Assembly: GCA_011037195.1 (NCBI GenBank)
Contig: JAAEAF010000286.1
Span: 62,001-126,000, forward strand
From: Triatoma infestans
Taxonomy: Eukaryota > Arthropoda > Insecta > Hemiptera > Reduviidae
Direction: 5' to 3'
DNA length: 64,000 nucleotides
Each line of letters begins with the position of its first letter. Position 1 is the stretch's first letter. The notes under the pieces were generated by a model, which was given only the letters and a program-made list of their open reading frames with translations, was not told where the DNA came from and ran no database searches. Shown in pieces: positions 45,031 to 56,559 of the stretch. The position numbers and the translations under genes are program-made.

Positions 45031-45318
45031 GCGAAAGTATTTAAAGCGATCTGTAATCCCCTAAAATACTTCGGTTTTTACCGTTAATTGCCGGCCCAAC
45101 GGAAAGGAATCCAGACGAGACTACTTATCTCAACCAGGGTTCCAGACACCCATCAACTGCACACAACAGGCTACAGGGCACACAAACCAGGAAACCTGGC
45201 GACACACCACGAGGACATCATCGCAACCGAGGGAGCCTCAGGCGGAACTTCGGAGCTAGAGCAACAACCACCAAATCCTTTCAGAGGTAATTTAAATTTC
45301 ACTCTCGTACCATCCAGA

Positions 45319-46428
45319 ATGAGCAAAATTTCAAGGCCCCTTTCACACGACATCTTGCGATACATCCCCGATTATGAAGGCAACAGCCACGAACTTCCCC
45401 ATTTTATAGACACTTGCCAAGAAATTTTCGGGAGTTACTGTGCGGCAAACGTTGAAGAAAAAGAGCATAACCACTGGTTATTAATAAAAGCCATACTAAC
45501 CCACATAAAAGGCCCCGCTAAAATTGTAATATATAATAATAATTGTAAAACAGTAGAGGAAATTATAAAAGCACTACGAAAAAATTTTGCGGATAATCGA
45601 ACGGTACCCGACCTATTTTCAGAGATAAATTGCATGAGGTCAAAACCAAAAGAACACCCTATAGAATTCTTAAATCGACTAGACGAAAAACGGACTACCA
45701 TAGTAACAAAATATAAAATAGACGGGACGACTGGAGTAGTATTAACAGAATTAACTAACCAATTAGACGCTCATTTAGTAAGAATATTCCTTTACGGGAT
45801 ACACCCTTCACTAGGCGCTTATTTACAATCACTACAATGTCAAAACCTAGACGACGCTCGAACAAAAATTATAAATGACTGCGGAATAATAATGAGCCAA
45901 CTAAGACTAGCAAACACACCCGAAAGCATTACGTACAACACCCCATTAACAAACAAGAACCCCCCAAACACTCAAAGACCCTATAAAAACAATTTTACTT
46001 ATCCACAATACCAAACCTATCAAAACCCTCGATCCAACTTTATCCAACATCAAAACTATGTACCACACTTTAATTTCCCTCAATACTCTCAATTTAGACC
46101 CGACTATAATTCCCCCCAACACTTTCAATTTAGACCTAACTTGAACTTCCCCCAATCATCACAGTCCAGATTTAAATACCAGAACACACCAAAATGGGAT
46201 TCACAAAATACCGTATCAATGAGAACGGTTAACAAACTAACAGACGGAAGAAACATGGGAGCCCCACATGAATTAAACATAACCGAATCCACTCAGAACA
46301 GCGAAATAAACGAACTAAGAGAACAGGTTAGAACCCTAACCGAAACAGTCTCGAAACTTACAAACCATTTTTTAGAACCAGGACCGACAGTAACAGAACC
46401 CCCCGGGGAACAACAATATTTGAGTTAA
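45319..46428 (+). CDS. Errantivirus-like Gag
   Basis: The frame is open from 45088, but the first ATG is at 45319 (MSKISRPLSHDILRYIP), giving 369 residues, which suits errantivirus Gag. The capsid-like region includes FIDTCQEIFGSYC and a LRKNFADNRTVPDLFSEI block at residues about 95-130. The C-terminal third is Asn/Pro/Gln/Phe-rich, followed by a short coiled-coil-like ELREQVRTLTETVSKL. No CCHC knuckle is present, as in many errantiviruses. Pol overlaps in the -1 frame near the stop, so expression of pol by -1 frameshifting is expected. Confidence 0.9.
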   Translation: MSKISRPLSHDILRYIPDYEGNSHELPHFIDTCQEIFGSYCAANVEEKEHNHWLLIKAILTHIKGPAKIVIYNNNCKTVEEIIKALRKNFADNRTVPDLFSEINCMRSKPKEHPIEFLNRLDEKRTTIVTKYKIDGTTGVVLTELTNQLDAHLVRIFLYGIHPSLGAYLQSLQCQNLDDARTKIINDCGIIMSQLRLANTPESITYNTPLTNKNPPNTQRPYKNNFTYPQYQTYQNPRSNFIQHQNYVPHFNFPQYSQFRPDYNSPQHFQFRPNLNFPQSSQSRFKYQNTPKWDSQNTVSMRTVNKLTDGRNMGAPHELNITESTQNSEINELREQVRTLTETVSKLTNHFLEPGPTVTEPPGEQQYLS

Positions 46429-49385
46429 AAGCACTATCACAATCCTTACCGTATTTCCTAGACAAGACAAATAACAAATGGTTAATCGACACAGGATCCC
46501 AAAAAAATTACATAAATCCCGAAATAGTAAAATCCAATATGAAAAAATATTCTGAAGAATTTTTAGTACGAACACCAACAGGCGAAGAAAAAGGACATGA
46601 GTACATTTTAATGAATATTGACCAGATATTTCCGAAAGCGGAACCTATTAAACTATACATATACAATTTTTCTCCCCGTTACGACATACTGATAGGACAT
46701 GAAACTTTAAGTAAATTAAACGCTACGGTAGACTTTAAGAAAAAATTATTAAGATATAAATATAGTAATAAGAGACTATTATTTAAAATGGATGATAAAG
46801 TAAACTTAAAAAAAGGTTATAATATAGTTAATATCCCCTTAAAAAACGTAAATTGCAAGGAAGGAATAATTAAAACAAAAGAATTAAATAAGGAAATCAC
46901 AATTCAAGGCGGTTTAGTAAAAAACGAAAAAGGGCGGGCTAAGTGTCTCGTTTACGCCCAAGAGGTAACAACAATATCGTTGGAACCCATGGAAATAGAC
47001 GAGGTCGACTCTATACATGATTCTAGCTCTTCGACCATAAGTCCAAAGGAGTTAGAGGAAATAAAAAAAGAAATCCCACACCTTTTACGAACTAGCCACA
47101 TGAATGATGAAGAGAAGTATAAAATTATAGAACTAATTAGACAATACCCAGAAACGATAAAACGAGAAAATGACAGACTAAGTAGCACGAACTTACTTAA
47201 ACATAAAATTAGGACAAAAGACGAAAATCCGGTTTACACCAAAAGCTACCGATACCCAGAAGCTTTTAGAAATGATGTTAAATTAGAAATAGATAAATTA
47301 CTAGAAAATAAAATAATACAACCTAGCCATTCCCCTTATAATTCCCCCATTTGGGTAATTACAAAGAAACCCGACGCTTCAGGTAAGCGCAAAATAAGAA
47401 TGGTGATCGACTATCGTAAGCTAAACGAGAAAACGATAGAAGATAAGTTCCCCCTGCCCAATATAGAGGACCTTTTCGGCAAGATCGGAAGGGCCACTTA
47501 TTTCTCTGCCATAGATTTGGCTTCGGGATTCCATCAGATCGAGATGGACCCCGAATCAATCCCGAAAACAGCCTTCAGCACAGAGACTGGGCATTACGAG
47601 TTCTTAAGGATGCCCTTCGGACTCAAAAATGCACCTCCAACCTTTCAAAGAGCAATGAATGCCATCTTTGCTGACATTCCCAATGCCCTTGTTTATATGG
47701 ATGACATTATTGTTTTTTCGGACAGCCTAACTGAACATTTAAAACACTTACAAACAGTTTTTAAGAAATTAAAGAAGTATAATTTAAAACTGCAGCTAGA
47801 TAAAACGGAATTTTTCAAGAGAGAACTTCTCTATCTAGGTCATATAATATCAGAAAAAGGTATACAACCAAACCCCCAAAAGTTAGAAGTAATAAAAAAA
47901 TTTCCCATACCAAAAACGCAAAAAGAAATAAAACAATTCCTAGGCCTCACCGGGTATTACAGAAAAATGGTAAAGAATTATGCGAGAATTGCCAAACCAC
48001 TGACACAAGCCCTGAGAAAAGACTCCAAAATAGACATTAATAACTCTGACTACAAAAATTCCTTCGAAAAATTAAAAGAACTCTTACAGAATAACCCGAT
48101 ACTTCAACTACCAGACTTTAATAAGACCTTTTATTTAACCACAGACGCTTCCAATAAAGCTATAGGCTCAGTATTATCCCAAATCCATGATGGAAAAGAT
48201 TTACCCATCGCATTTGCCTCACGCACCCTTAATCAAGCAGAAGAAAACCTTAGTACTATTGAGAAGGAGTTACTCTCAATTGTCTGGGCATGCAAACATT
48301 TCAGGCCTTACTTATATGGCAGAAAATTCATCATTCAAACCGACCACAAGCCCCTTCAGTGGCTGCATAATTTAAAAGAACCGAATTCCAAATTATTACG
48401 TTGGAAATGCCTATTAGCAGACTTTGAATTTGAAATTAAATATCTACCCGGAAAAACAAATATAGTGGCAGACACCCTCTCGAGAATTCCTCAAGAAATT
48501 AATGCAATAGACAACCCAGAAAGCGAACTAAATCCCCAAGAAATACTAGACCAATTCTTACGCGAGTATCCCCCAGAAAATGAAAACGAGAACGAACACG
48601 ATAACAGTAGCCTAGCCACAATACATTCCCAAGACAGCTCAGCCGACCAAATTACACTAATGGGCAAAACTAAAATTCTAAACGTGGAACAGAATCAAAT
48701 ATTGATAGAACGAGGTTCACCAGATGTGAAACTTCTCAAAGTATTTGGAAAGAAACGAATAAAAATCACCCTTAGCAATTTAGATGTAAAAACACAATTA
48801 AACCAATTTATAATCGACTACTTAAAACCTAACACCACATATGGAGTTTACTGTCAAAACACTGAAACACTACAATCAACATATGACGACATATTCTTAA
48901 CTCTCCAGAATTTAATACTTACAAACTTTCGAACTATCAAACTTCGTAGATATTACAAAATACTACTCGACTTAGAAGATAAAGAAGAACAGACTGAAAC
49001 AATTAGTAATTATCACGGAGGAAAAACTTATCATAGGGGAACCTCCGAAACATATGAACACATAAGACGAAGGTACTACTGGCCAGGAATGTACAAAGAC
49101 ATCTCTGACTACATTAATCAATGTCCAATCTGCCTGAAAACCAAATATGAGAGACAACCCATCAAACTGACTTATAATCTCACCCCTACACCAGATAAAC
49201 CCTTCGAGAAATTGGCCATAGATGTATTCACCTATAACTCAAAGAAATTTTTAACCATGATCGACTGCTTTCAGCAAAAAACTAACGATCTACCCCATAC
49301 AAACACACAATCAATTGGAGGTACAAGACAGATTACAAAACTACTTCTCCCTTTTCCCATTACCGAAAATAATCCAAATGGATAA
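46390..49385 (+). pseudogene. Errantivirus-like Pol: protease, RT, RNase H, integrase N-part
   Basis: The frame is -1 to gag and is open across the gag stop. The first in-frame ATG (46539) lies after the protease active site D-T-G (46488-46496), so that ATG is not the true start. RT carries VIDYRKLNEKT, FSAIDLASGFHQIEM, LRMPFGLKNAPPTFQRAM and Y-M-D-D at 47694-47705. RNase H carries TTDASNKAIGSVLS and TDHKPLQWL, ending in ADTLSRI. The integrase HHCC finger is at about 49011-49140 (YHGGKTYH; CPICLKT) and the first catalytic D in LAIDVFTY. Near 49312 the frame shifts by one, destroying the integrase core, and this frame ends at 49385. Confidence 0.92.
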
Positions 49386-50082
49386 TGGAAAAGAATTCGA
49401 CAACAACGGTATCAAAAATTTACTCACCCTTTACAACATAGAACCTCACTACACGACACCCTCACATTCACAATCACAAGGCATCATAGAAAGAGCCCAC
49501 TCTACCTTGGTAGAGCTATTAAATTCAATCCAACTCCAAAATAAAACTAACAACCTAGAAAGAAACATACAGCTAGCGGCATTAGCATACAACAACAGCA
49601 TAATAACAAGCCTAAAATTAACCCCCATGGAAATAACGTTCGGAACTAATAACATAACCCCTGACAATCTACAACCCACCTTGACAGAAGAAAGAACTAA
49701 ACGCTATCACCAAGATCTAGACATAGTACACAACGTAATTAAGGATAGACTAAACAAAGAAAAAGAAAAAAGGACACAAAAACTAAACCAACATAGGGAA
49801 CCGGAAGTAGAACTACCTGACACAGTTTACTTAAAATCAACCACACACAGAAAACACAAACCCAAGTACTTTCCAGTATCATATAATCCTAAAACTAAAT
49901 TAGCAACTAATCTTAAATTTCAAGCAAACAAACAATTCAAAGTACACCCTAATCGAATGAAAAGACCCAGAAAAGTGAATAAACGAATTTCTGTTTCAGG
50001 ACAAAATGTTAACGCAAACGCTGATACTGAACCTACTAATCCAACTGATACCAACAAACCTAGCACCAGCACAGGCCTATAA
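49312..50082 (+). pseudogene. Errantivirus-like Pol: integrase C-part, shifted frame
   Basis: The frame is +1 relative to the upstream pol frame. It encodes the second catalytic D (IIQMDNGKEFDNNG) and the Glu region (SQSQGIIERAHSTLVELL), then LTPMEITFG and a basic C-terminal domain rich in Lys and Arg. It ends at 50082, overlapping env by 77 nt. The first codon of the open frame at 49315 is TTG and not a start. The single frame change is the only clear lesion found in pol. Confidence 0.9.
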
Positions 50083-51610
50083 AGTAACGGACTTAACCAA
50101 ATCACCTGGCATAATACCTTTCCTAATACAACCATCCTTCATACTGAATCAAACTTATTCTTACATTCATAACATAAACCTAAGCAAATTACAAGAAGAA
50201 ATAACACGAACAGAACAGAATTTAAGGAGAATAGACCCAAAGAAAAGAGATCCTCATTATATCAGAACTATAAACGCTTTTTTAAAATACGCACAAGACA
50301 AACTAGACCATATCTACTCAAACAAAATAAACAGGCAAAAAAGAGGATTAATTAACGGATTAGGGACAGCTATATCATGGCTAACAGGAAATATGGACGC
50401 AAACGACAAGGACCGGTATGACAAAATAATACAGCAAGTTCAAAAGAACGAATACACTATCGAACACAACGTAGAAAACCAACTTACCGTCAATACGGAA
50501 TTAATTAACAAATATAACAAAGACATAGGCATAATTCAAAACAACAACAACAAACTAAAAAGCTATTTGACTATACTGACCAACGAAACGTTCGCTTTGG
50601 AGCTCGCGCATCAATATAATTTCCTCTTAAGTAACTTACAATTATTAATAAACAAATTAAATGACATAAGTAATAGTATAGAATTTTGTAAACTGGGAGT
50701 AATACACTCCAGTATTATAACTACCCAAGAAATACTACAAGTTGTTAACCAAACCAAAATCCAACCTATTAGCGAGGATCCTGAAATCCTATGGCAACTA
50801 GGCTCCATTAAATGCGCTCTGTACGAAGACCACATATCCTACATCCTAGAAATTCCCCTAAAATCCACTTTATACGAAACCCTTTTCTATCTTTCACACC
50901 CCGCAGAATACCAAGGAAAAATTATAACAATTTATACATATCCCCATTTAGTATTAAGAAATTATAAACAATTATATACTAGCAACAATTGTACATTAAT
51001 TAAAGGAAAGTATTATTGTAGACAAGCCAAAAGAATCGAAAATAATAAATGTATTGAAAATCTGTTAAAAAAGGAACCACATGACTGTAAAACAATAATA
51101 CTTCACGAACCCAAACCCTTTGTAAAATACATTTCCCCACTTAACAAATACTTACTTTACAAACATAACGATTTAATTATAAATATTAATAATTCCATTA
51201 ATGTAACCTTGTATTCGAAAAATTGTTACTTATTATATCTAGAACCAAATGAATATGTACATAATTTTCCCAAGCCATATGTCTACTGGGAAACTAATCC
51301 TATTGATATGGAAAACATTCTTATTAACAAACCTAGTAATATTAACATATCCTTTGACAAACTTAATCATTTAAATATCCACAATAAACCTTTAGAGATA
51401 ATTACAGAAGTAGCTAATAATAATACCCATATTTTAATCTTATATTTTATTGTAATCATAGTATTAAGTCTTGTTATATTATATATCTATAGGAAAATCC
51501 ATAACTATTGTAAACAACCAAAATTAATAGAAAATAGAAATTTAACCCCAAAACAGGAAGAACCCTGCTACCCTTCACTTAACCCCTCGCCGAGGGCGGC
51601 TCAATCTTGA
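50006..51610 (+). CDS. Errantivirus-like envelope glycoprotein
   Basis: The ATG at 50006 opens an uninterrupted 534-codon frame. A hydrophobic N-terminus (residues about 5-25) is a likely signal peptide. A furin-type R-x-K-R site lies at residues 110-113 (50333-50344) and is followed by a Gly-rich hydrophobic segment in the fusion-peptide position. A hydrophobic membrane span lies at about residues 475-497 with a short basic cytoplasmic tail. Several N-x-S/T sites are present. This layout matches F-type Env proteins of errantiviruses. It overlaps the end of pol and would be made from a spliced RNA in known relatives. Open frame only; function not shown. Confidence 0.9.
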   Translation: MLTQTLILNLLIQLIPTNLAPAQAYKVTDLTKSPGIIPFLIQPSFILNQTYSYIHNINLSKLQEEITRTEQNLRRIDPKKRDPHYIRTINAFLKYAQDKLDHIYSNKINRQKRGLINGLGTAISWLTGNMDANDKDRYDKIIQQVQKNEYTIEHNVENQLTVNTELINKYNKDIGIIQNNNNKLKSYLTILTNETFALELAHQYNFLLSNLQLLINKLNDISNSIEFCKLGVIHSSIITTQEILQVVNQTKIQPISEDPEILWQLGSIKCALYEDHISYILEIPLKSTLYETLFYLSHPAEYQGKIITIYTYPHLVLRNYKQLYTSNNCTLIKGKYYCRQAKRIENNKCIENLLKKEPHDCKTIILHEPKPFVKYISPLNKYLLYKHNDLIININNSINVTLYSKNCYLLYLEPNEYVHNFPKPYVYWETNPIDMENILINKPSNINISFDKLNHLNIHNKPLEIITEVANNNTHILILYFIVIIVLSLVILYIYRKIHNYCKQPKLIENRNLTPKQEEPCYPSLNPSPRAAQS

Positions 51611-51619
51611 GGAGGGAGG
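51608..51619 (+). promoter_or_regulatory. Polypurine tract
   Basis: TGAGGAGGGAGG lies directly before the 3' LTR. Confidence 0.85.
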
Positions 51620-51839
51620 AGTTACAGGCACCTACATCAGCAATAAGGAAACAACGCCCACACAGATAGATACTACTGTTCTCTTTAAGATAGAGATAAC
51701 CATTTATATATATAAGATAATAATTTAATAATTCAATTCATTGGTACTTTGCTCGTTGCTACTGTGTACATGTGTGTCCGCTTGTATGTCAATAAAAGTT
51801 TTTTTTAAAAACTCCCCCGCAGTTTCTGTTTTTATAACT
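51620..51839 (+). repeat. Errantivirus-like 3' LTR
   Basis: It is 220 bp. Differences from the 5' LTR cluster near 51725-51745 and in T/A runs near 51800. Confidence 0.95.
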
Positions 51840-51895
51840 TACGACAAAACCAACAAACACAAAATGAATCTACGGCCAAGAAAGGCAAACATTTA
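51840..51895 (+). pseudogene. Tail of the interrupted Ty3/Gypsy pol
   Basis: After the shared TAC the frame of 44285-44792 continues in phase to TAA at about 51906, with Gln/Asn/Lys-rich coding as expected for a pol terminus. Confidence 0.6.
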
Positions 51896-51899
51896 AAAA

Positions 51900-54800
51900 C
51901 ATTTTCGTAAAATTTAGACAAATTTTCCTGGTTTGGGAGGAGACAATACTCTAGTCCAAGGAAAAATTTCAAAATTAATTTCAAAATTTAAATTCTAACA
52001 TAAACATTTTAATTAAAAATTTTAAATAAATTCAACATAATACACACAGGCATTTTGAAAATTGTATTTCAACATTTCAATGCACGTTTCAAATTCAACA
52101 TTTAATTTTAGATCATACACCCTATACATTTAAACAATTTCGTTAGTGTGAATTGGACATTGATTATGGTCAATTTTAGGCCATACACCCCAATCATCAT
52201 ACATTTAATTATTGTTAATTTTAAATAATATACATTCTCATTCTTAACAATTTTAGGTTAAACATCCTATTTATTTAAACATTGAATTTTAGGTCATAAA
52301 GGAAATCATACAAAGCAATTACTAAAACATTTCTTATTTTAGATACCGACAAAAGGAGTCATAAAGAGCAATTACTAATACTTTTCTTATTTTAGAGAAA
52401 CAAACAATACGGGAATTTAACAAACTGTACAATGCTAAAATTTATTGCAGGATTAAAATACTGGAAAAATTATAAAAATTGAATACAACTTCCACAGCAT
52501 TGTCTCAACGCCGACAAAACAGGTAAAAACCCTTATTTCTTAGATATATTTCATTGATTTGCTTCTTGTTTAATAGAATAAAAACCTCGACAAAAGGGTG
52601 AAATAACAATAAGCATAGCCCCTTACAAAAATTAGAAGGAATTCCAGGCACCTTACTTCAATAGGAAAGGATTTTCCCAGCAAATTTTAATTTTCAAGGA
52701 ATTGCCGAACAATAAAAGTAACAAATAAAAGGAGATATCTTTCTGCACCTGGTAAAAAACCCAGTTTATTATACTTACTACTTTCACTTTTAATTGTTCT
52801 TTGTCATATGTACCTTGAAGGGTGATTAAAATCAACACCCCATGTATTTTCTTTCATATGGCCATATACATATATATATATATTTCATGATGCTATTATA
52901 ATACTTGTTTACCACTAACAAAATATTCGCTTAATCTATCTAGCTTTAGCACTTCGAATTCTGTCGACATAATCTGCAGACATTCATCGACCTTCGAAAT
53001 ATTAATTAAATATTTATGAGCTCTTACCCACATCCCGGCCGTATCCCAGCTGCGCATTCCTGCATTCCTGCTCGCAAGAAATCGATTTCGTCCATTATTT
53101 ATAAATTAATATTAAGTTTACATAAATTAAGCAAATGTTTCTATCAAAACTTCTTCGTAAAACATAAGGGATAAAACAAACTTCTTCGTACAACATAATG
53201 CATAAGACAAACTTCTTCGTACAACATAATGCATAAAACAGATTTAGAATATAAAATCATTGCACCGTTGATTCAGAAATCAACTAAAACAAATACATTA
53301 AATCATTGCACCTTGATTTATAAGACAGCGTATGACAACTCCAACCCTTGTTGGAAGCAAAACAAAAAAAGAAAGTAATTTAATTCGTCTACAAACACAA
53401 AACAAACATATAAACAAAACGAACATACACACTAAATAATACATCACAAATTCCTTCCTCCTTGCATCTTAAATAGATGCACTGAATGAAACAAATATAA
53501 ATAAAAGTGGATATATTTAAAATTTTTATGCATTCAATTTTAATTCTTCTATCTTATTACCAGGACACTATTTTTTTTTCTATTGAATTAATCATCATAC
53601 TTATTCATATATATTTAAATAATCTCAACATGGTATCTATATACTAATTGTATTTGTCACCAGGATACTAATTTCTTTAATTATTAACTATTTATATTTA
53701 TGCAAGTCTTATAAATATTGTATCTATATACAAAATATTTTTTCTATCTTATGACCAGGATACAAATTCATGTATTTTCCTTGTCAATTTATAAACTTAT
53801 GTATGCTATCCATACATTTAAACAAAAAAATTATTTTTTTTTTCTCAATAATATTCATCTATATTCACCAAGAAGATCATTAGAATTATATTCAATTTTG
53901 AAATATTGTATTTTTATTCAATTTTGTATCTATTTATCAATAATATTATTAGGATTTTTATTCATAATTTTTATTCAAGTTTAAAATATTGTATTTATAT
54001 AAAGCATATCATTAGAATTTTTACTCAATCTTGAAATATTGTATCCATTCATCAATAATCTCATTAGAAAATTATTGGAATTTTGAAAACATTGTATCTA
54101 TATATACATAATTTCACTTGAAATGTTAATATTGTATCCATATATTAATTAACAATTCTTAATTCAGTAAAAATTAAACATACGTTTGAATTTTTCAATA
54201 TATGTAAATGAATAATTATTAATCAATTTTTATCTATATTTACAAAATGAAATCAATCCCAGCAATCTGTCAATTATATGATAAAGATGCTTATCATGCA
54301 AAACTAAACACATGCTGTATAACAATGTTCATTTTATCTCTTCATAATATGTTAAACAATAAGCTTCAAACAGCATGAATTGAATTGTCATCTAAATCCA
54401 AATGAATCCATGATGCACATAATCAACTTGACAGAAAAATTTATAATATCATTTTCAGCAAAACTCCTTGTAAATATAATTCTTACTCTTAAATGATACT
54501 TAGTAATGGAATTACCAAGTAACATAGCATGTAACTCAATAACAGAAACAATTGGCAATTAATTAATAAATAATGTAAATAATTAATTGTATAAATGTAT
54601 ATAATTTTCATGAGCCAATTTTCACAAATGTAAATAATTTTAAATTTTCAATGGCTGGATTACAAATGTAAATAATTAATGGATCTGGTAATAATTCTAA
54701 AACCAAAAATGCAGATCCAATATCATGTATTTAAATCATTAATTTTTTTTTCACATTATGTAAATATTGTTGTTTCAATGTACACATTTAAATTACTGCC

Positions 54801-54985
54801 AAAGACTGATCCAAATCTTAAAATTCTCTATGACAGACATGACAGCACTGGCTCTCATAAAAACAGCATGCTAGTCGCATATCACTAGCCACATATGCTA
54901 CAAATTCAACAGCATCATAATCATCATTCCAGCCAAGCTACCAACGCTAATTTTTCGCAAACGAAAAATTATTTCAGGAGGGGGA
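51900..54985. other. 3-kb very AT-rich, gene-free interval with degenerate repeats
   Basis: No domain-bearing frame was found. A diverged direct repeat lies at 52300-52400 (AGCAATTACTAA ... TTCTTATTTTAG twice). A CCAGGAYACTA or ACCAGGATACA element recurs near 53562, 53659 and 53756. ATTGTATCTATATA strings recur at 53630-54140. If the fragment at 44246 and the candidate LTR at 54992 belong together, this is the 3' non-coding part of that element. Confidence 0.4.
53147..53241 (+). repeat. 33-34-bp tandem repeat, about 3 units
   Basis: ACTTCTTCGTACAACATAAT plus GCATAARACAA is repeated. The first unit is diverged. Confidence 0.9.
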
Positions 54986-54991
54986 TGATGT

Positions 54992-55890
54992 AGGGGTAGT
55001 GAACCCCCACCACTCATCCACTCTAGCGGAGAGAAACAGCCCCTCTCGCAAAGAGAGGAGAGGCTCGGCCAGTATGAGAGATAGGCAATGAGACATCATT
55101 CAGATAGAATTCTGTTGATTTACACATCAGTTTAACATCGCTCCGTTCATATCTTCTTAGCCACGTCAGTCTGTCAGTTCAGTTCAGTTCAGTTAGTGTA
55201 AAGTCCTTGGCAGTCAGTCATATACATATATATCAATTATATATCTTAAACCAAATCTTAAGGTGTTATTTATCACTCATCAAGCAACAACCTACATCTC
55301 CTCACAACACCCTTACAACATTTATGAGATTTTAAGGACAAATAGTTCTCGAACATCAGAGCTATTTACCTCCTCCTTCTCGCCCAAGAAAAGCATGAAA
55401 ATATTAACACGATGCAATAATACATTATATAATATCGTCATCTAGATTGTATTCAACTTTGGCCAAAATAGTTTATCTGGAATTTTCAGTAAATGACATC
55501 CTAACAGTTATAGCAATGTGGTAAATGGTTTTCAGTTGGTCCTTTAATTTAAACCAGTTCAGCGTTGTAGCTGTTGTTATATATATGTTAGAGATATATG
55601 TACTGTATATATATATATATATAAGTGTATATATATCGTGAAACAGTCTCGCCTTGCCGCCCCACTAATTATTGTGAACGCACACACACCAGTGTTGCGC
55701 CGTTTCCACGTAATCACTATGCACATTTGTCAACCACGTCAGGATCTACTTAATTGTATAACTTCTAATCTACTCTCATTCTGGCCAATTCAATTATCTC
55801 ACTAATGTATACTTTAGTTATATATACACTTATATTATATAAATATATGTGTGCGTAAATCTACTGTAATAATAAAAGTATTAGACTCCA
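54992..55890 (+). repeat. Candidate LTR (3') of the older Ty3/Gypsy element
   Basis: A purine tract AGGAGGGGGA ends at about 54986, followed by TGATGTAGGGGTAGTGAACC. The segment contains (TA)n TATA-like tracts and AATAAAAG near 55872, and could end at ...GACTCCA (about 55890), giving TG...CA ends. There is no second copy in the window, so this is a proposal from layout only. Confidence 0.35.
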
Positions 55891-55919
55891 AAATTTTATT
55901 GTTTTTTAATCTCTAAATA

Positions 55920-56175
55920 AAAAAATGAATGTGAAACACTCAGATAAATTTTTCTTACTAAAATTATCACAGGTTTGTTTGACACAATTTCATAAAACTC
56001 AGAATTTTTACAAATGTTCTAATAGTACTCTTAACTTCCACCAGGTTTCGTATAGTTTTTTTTACTAATTATCTTGAAAACACTCCGAATGATTTTCTTT
56101 AAACACTATATTACTTTCTACACGGATCTATTTAGTTTTATTTGCAGCATTTTTTTTAGGAAAATTTGATTTAGA
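55920..56175 (+). repeat. Family A fragment
   Basis: AATGTGAAACACTCAGATAA (left-end block) and CTCCGAATGATTTTCTTTAA are in family order. Confidence 0.5.
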
Positions 56176-56559
56176 AAAGGAATTCTAGGGGACTTATCAC
56201 ACCCACGTAGATTAGATCTGAGGGGTGCCTATGCCCCGCACTCCCTATGAATCTATTGTGGCACTAACAAATTAGAGTTCCCTCTCCAGTCCTGTCTGTT
56301 TGTTTAATTAGACTTTGGAGTCTGGAGTGAGAGTGCGGGGTGTTCCTTGAGAGCACCCACCAGTCAGAGCAGTCTTTCAGGCCTTGTCTGTTTATTAGAC
56401 GTAGGAGTCCTGAGAGAGACTTGGGTGAAGCTTACACGTGTCATCTTCTCCTCTCCTAAGAGGCAAAACCTCAGCCATAAAAGCTCCGCACAGTACGTGC
56501 AGTGCTATTTCTTTTTCTTCCTGACAAAACTACATAGGCTATCCGTTGTCAGGCCCATG

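Larger units (their letters stand above)
44793..51839 (+). mobile_element. Errantivirus-like Ty3/Gypsy provirus with env, 7047 bp
   Basis: The LTRs start AGTTAC and end ATAACT (5' 217 bp, 3' 220 bp, roughly four substitutions and three 1-nt length differences). A TGGCGCC-type primer site overlaps the 5' LTR end, a GAGGAGGGAGG polypurine tract precedes the 3' LTR, and gag, pol and env lie in errantivirus order. It inserted into an older Ty3/Gypsy integrase gene. The flanks share TAC, so the duplication is 3-4 bp. Gag and env frames are open. Pol is broken in the integrase. Confidence 0.95.

Noticed and set aside
45088..45318. N-terminal extension of the errantivirus-like Gag
   Set aside because: The frame is open, but it begins with TTG; the first ATG is at 45319 and gives a plausible Gag start.
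46539..46541. This ATG as the start of the errantivirus-like Pol
   Set aside because: The protease active site lies upstream in the same frame, so Pol must begin by -1 frameshifting from gag.
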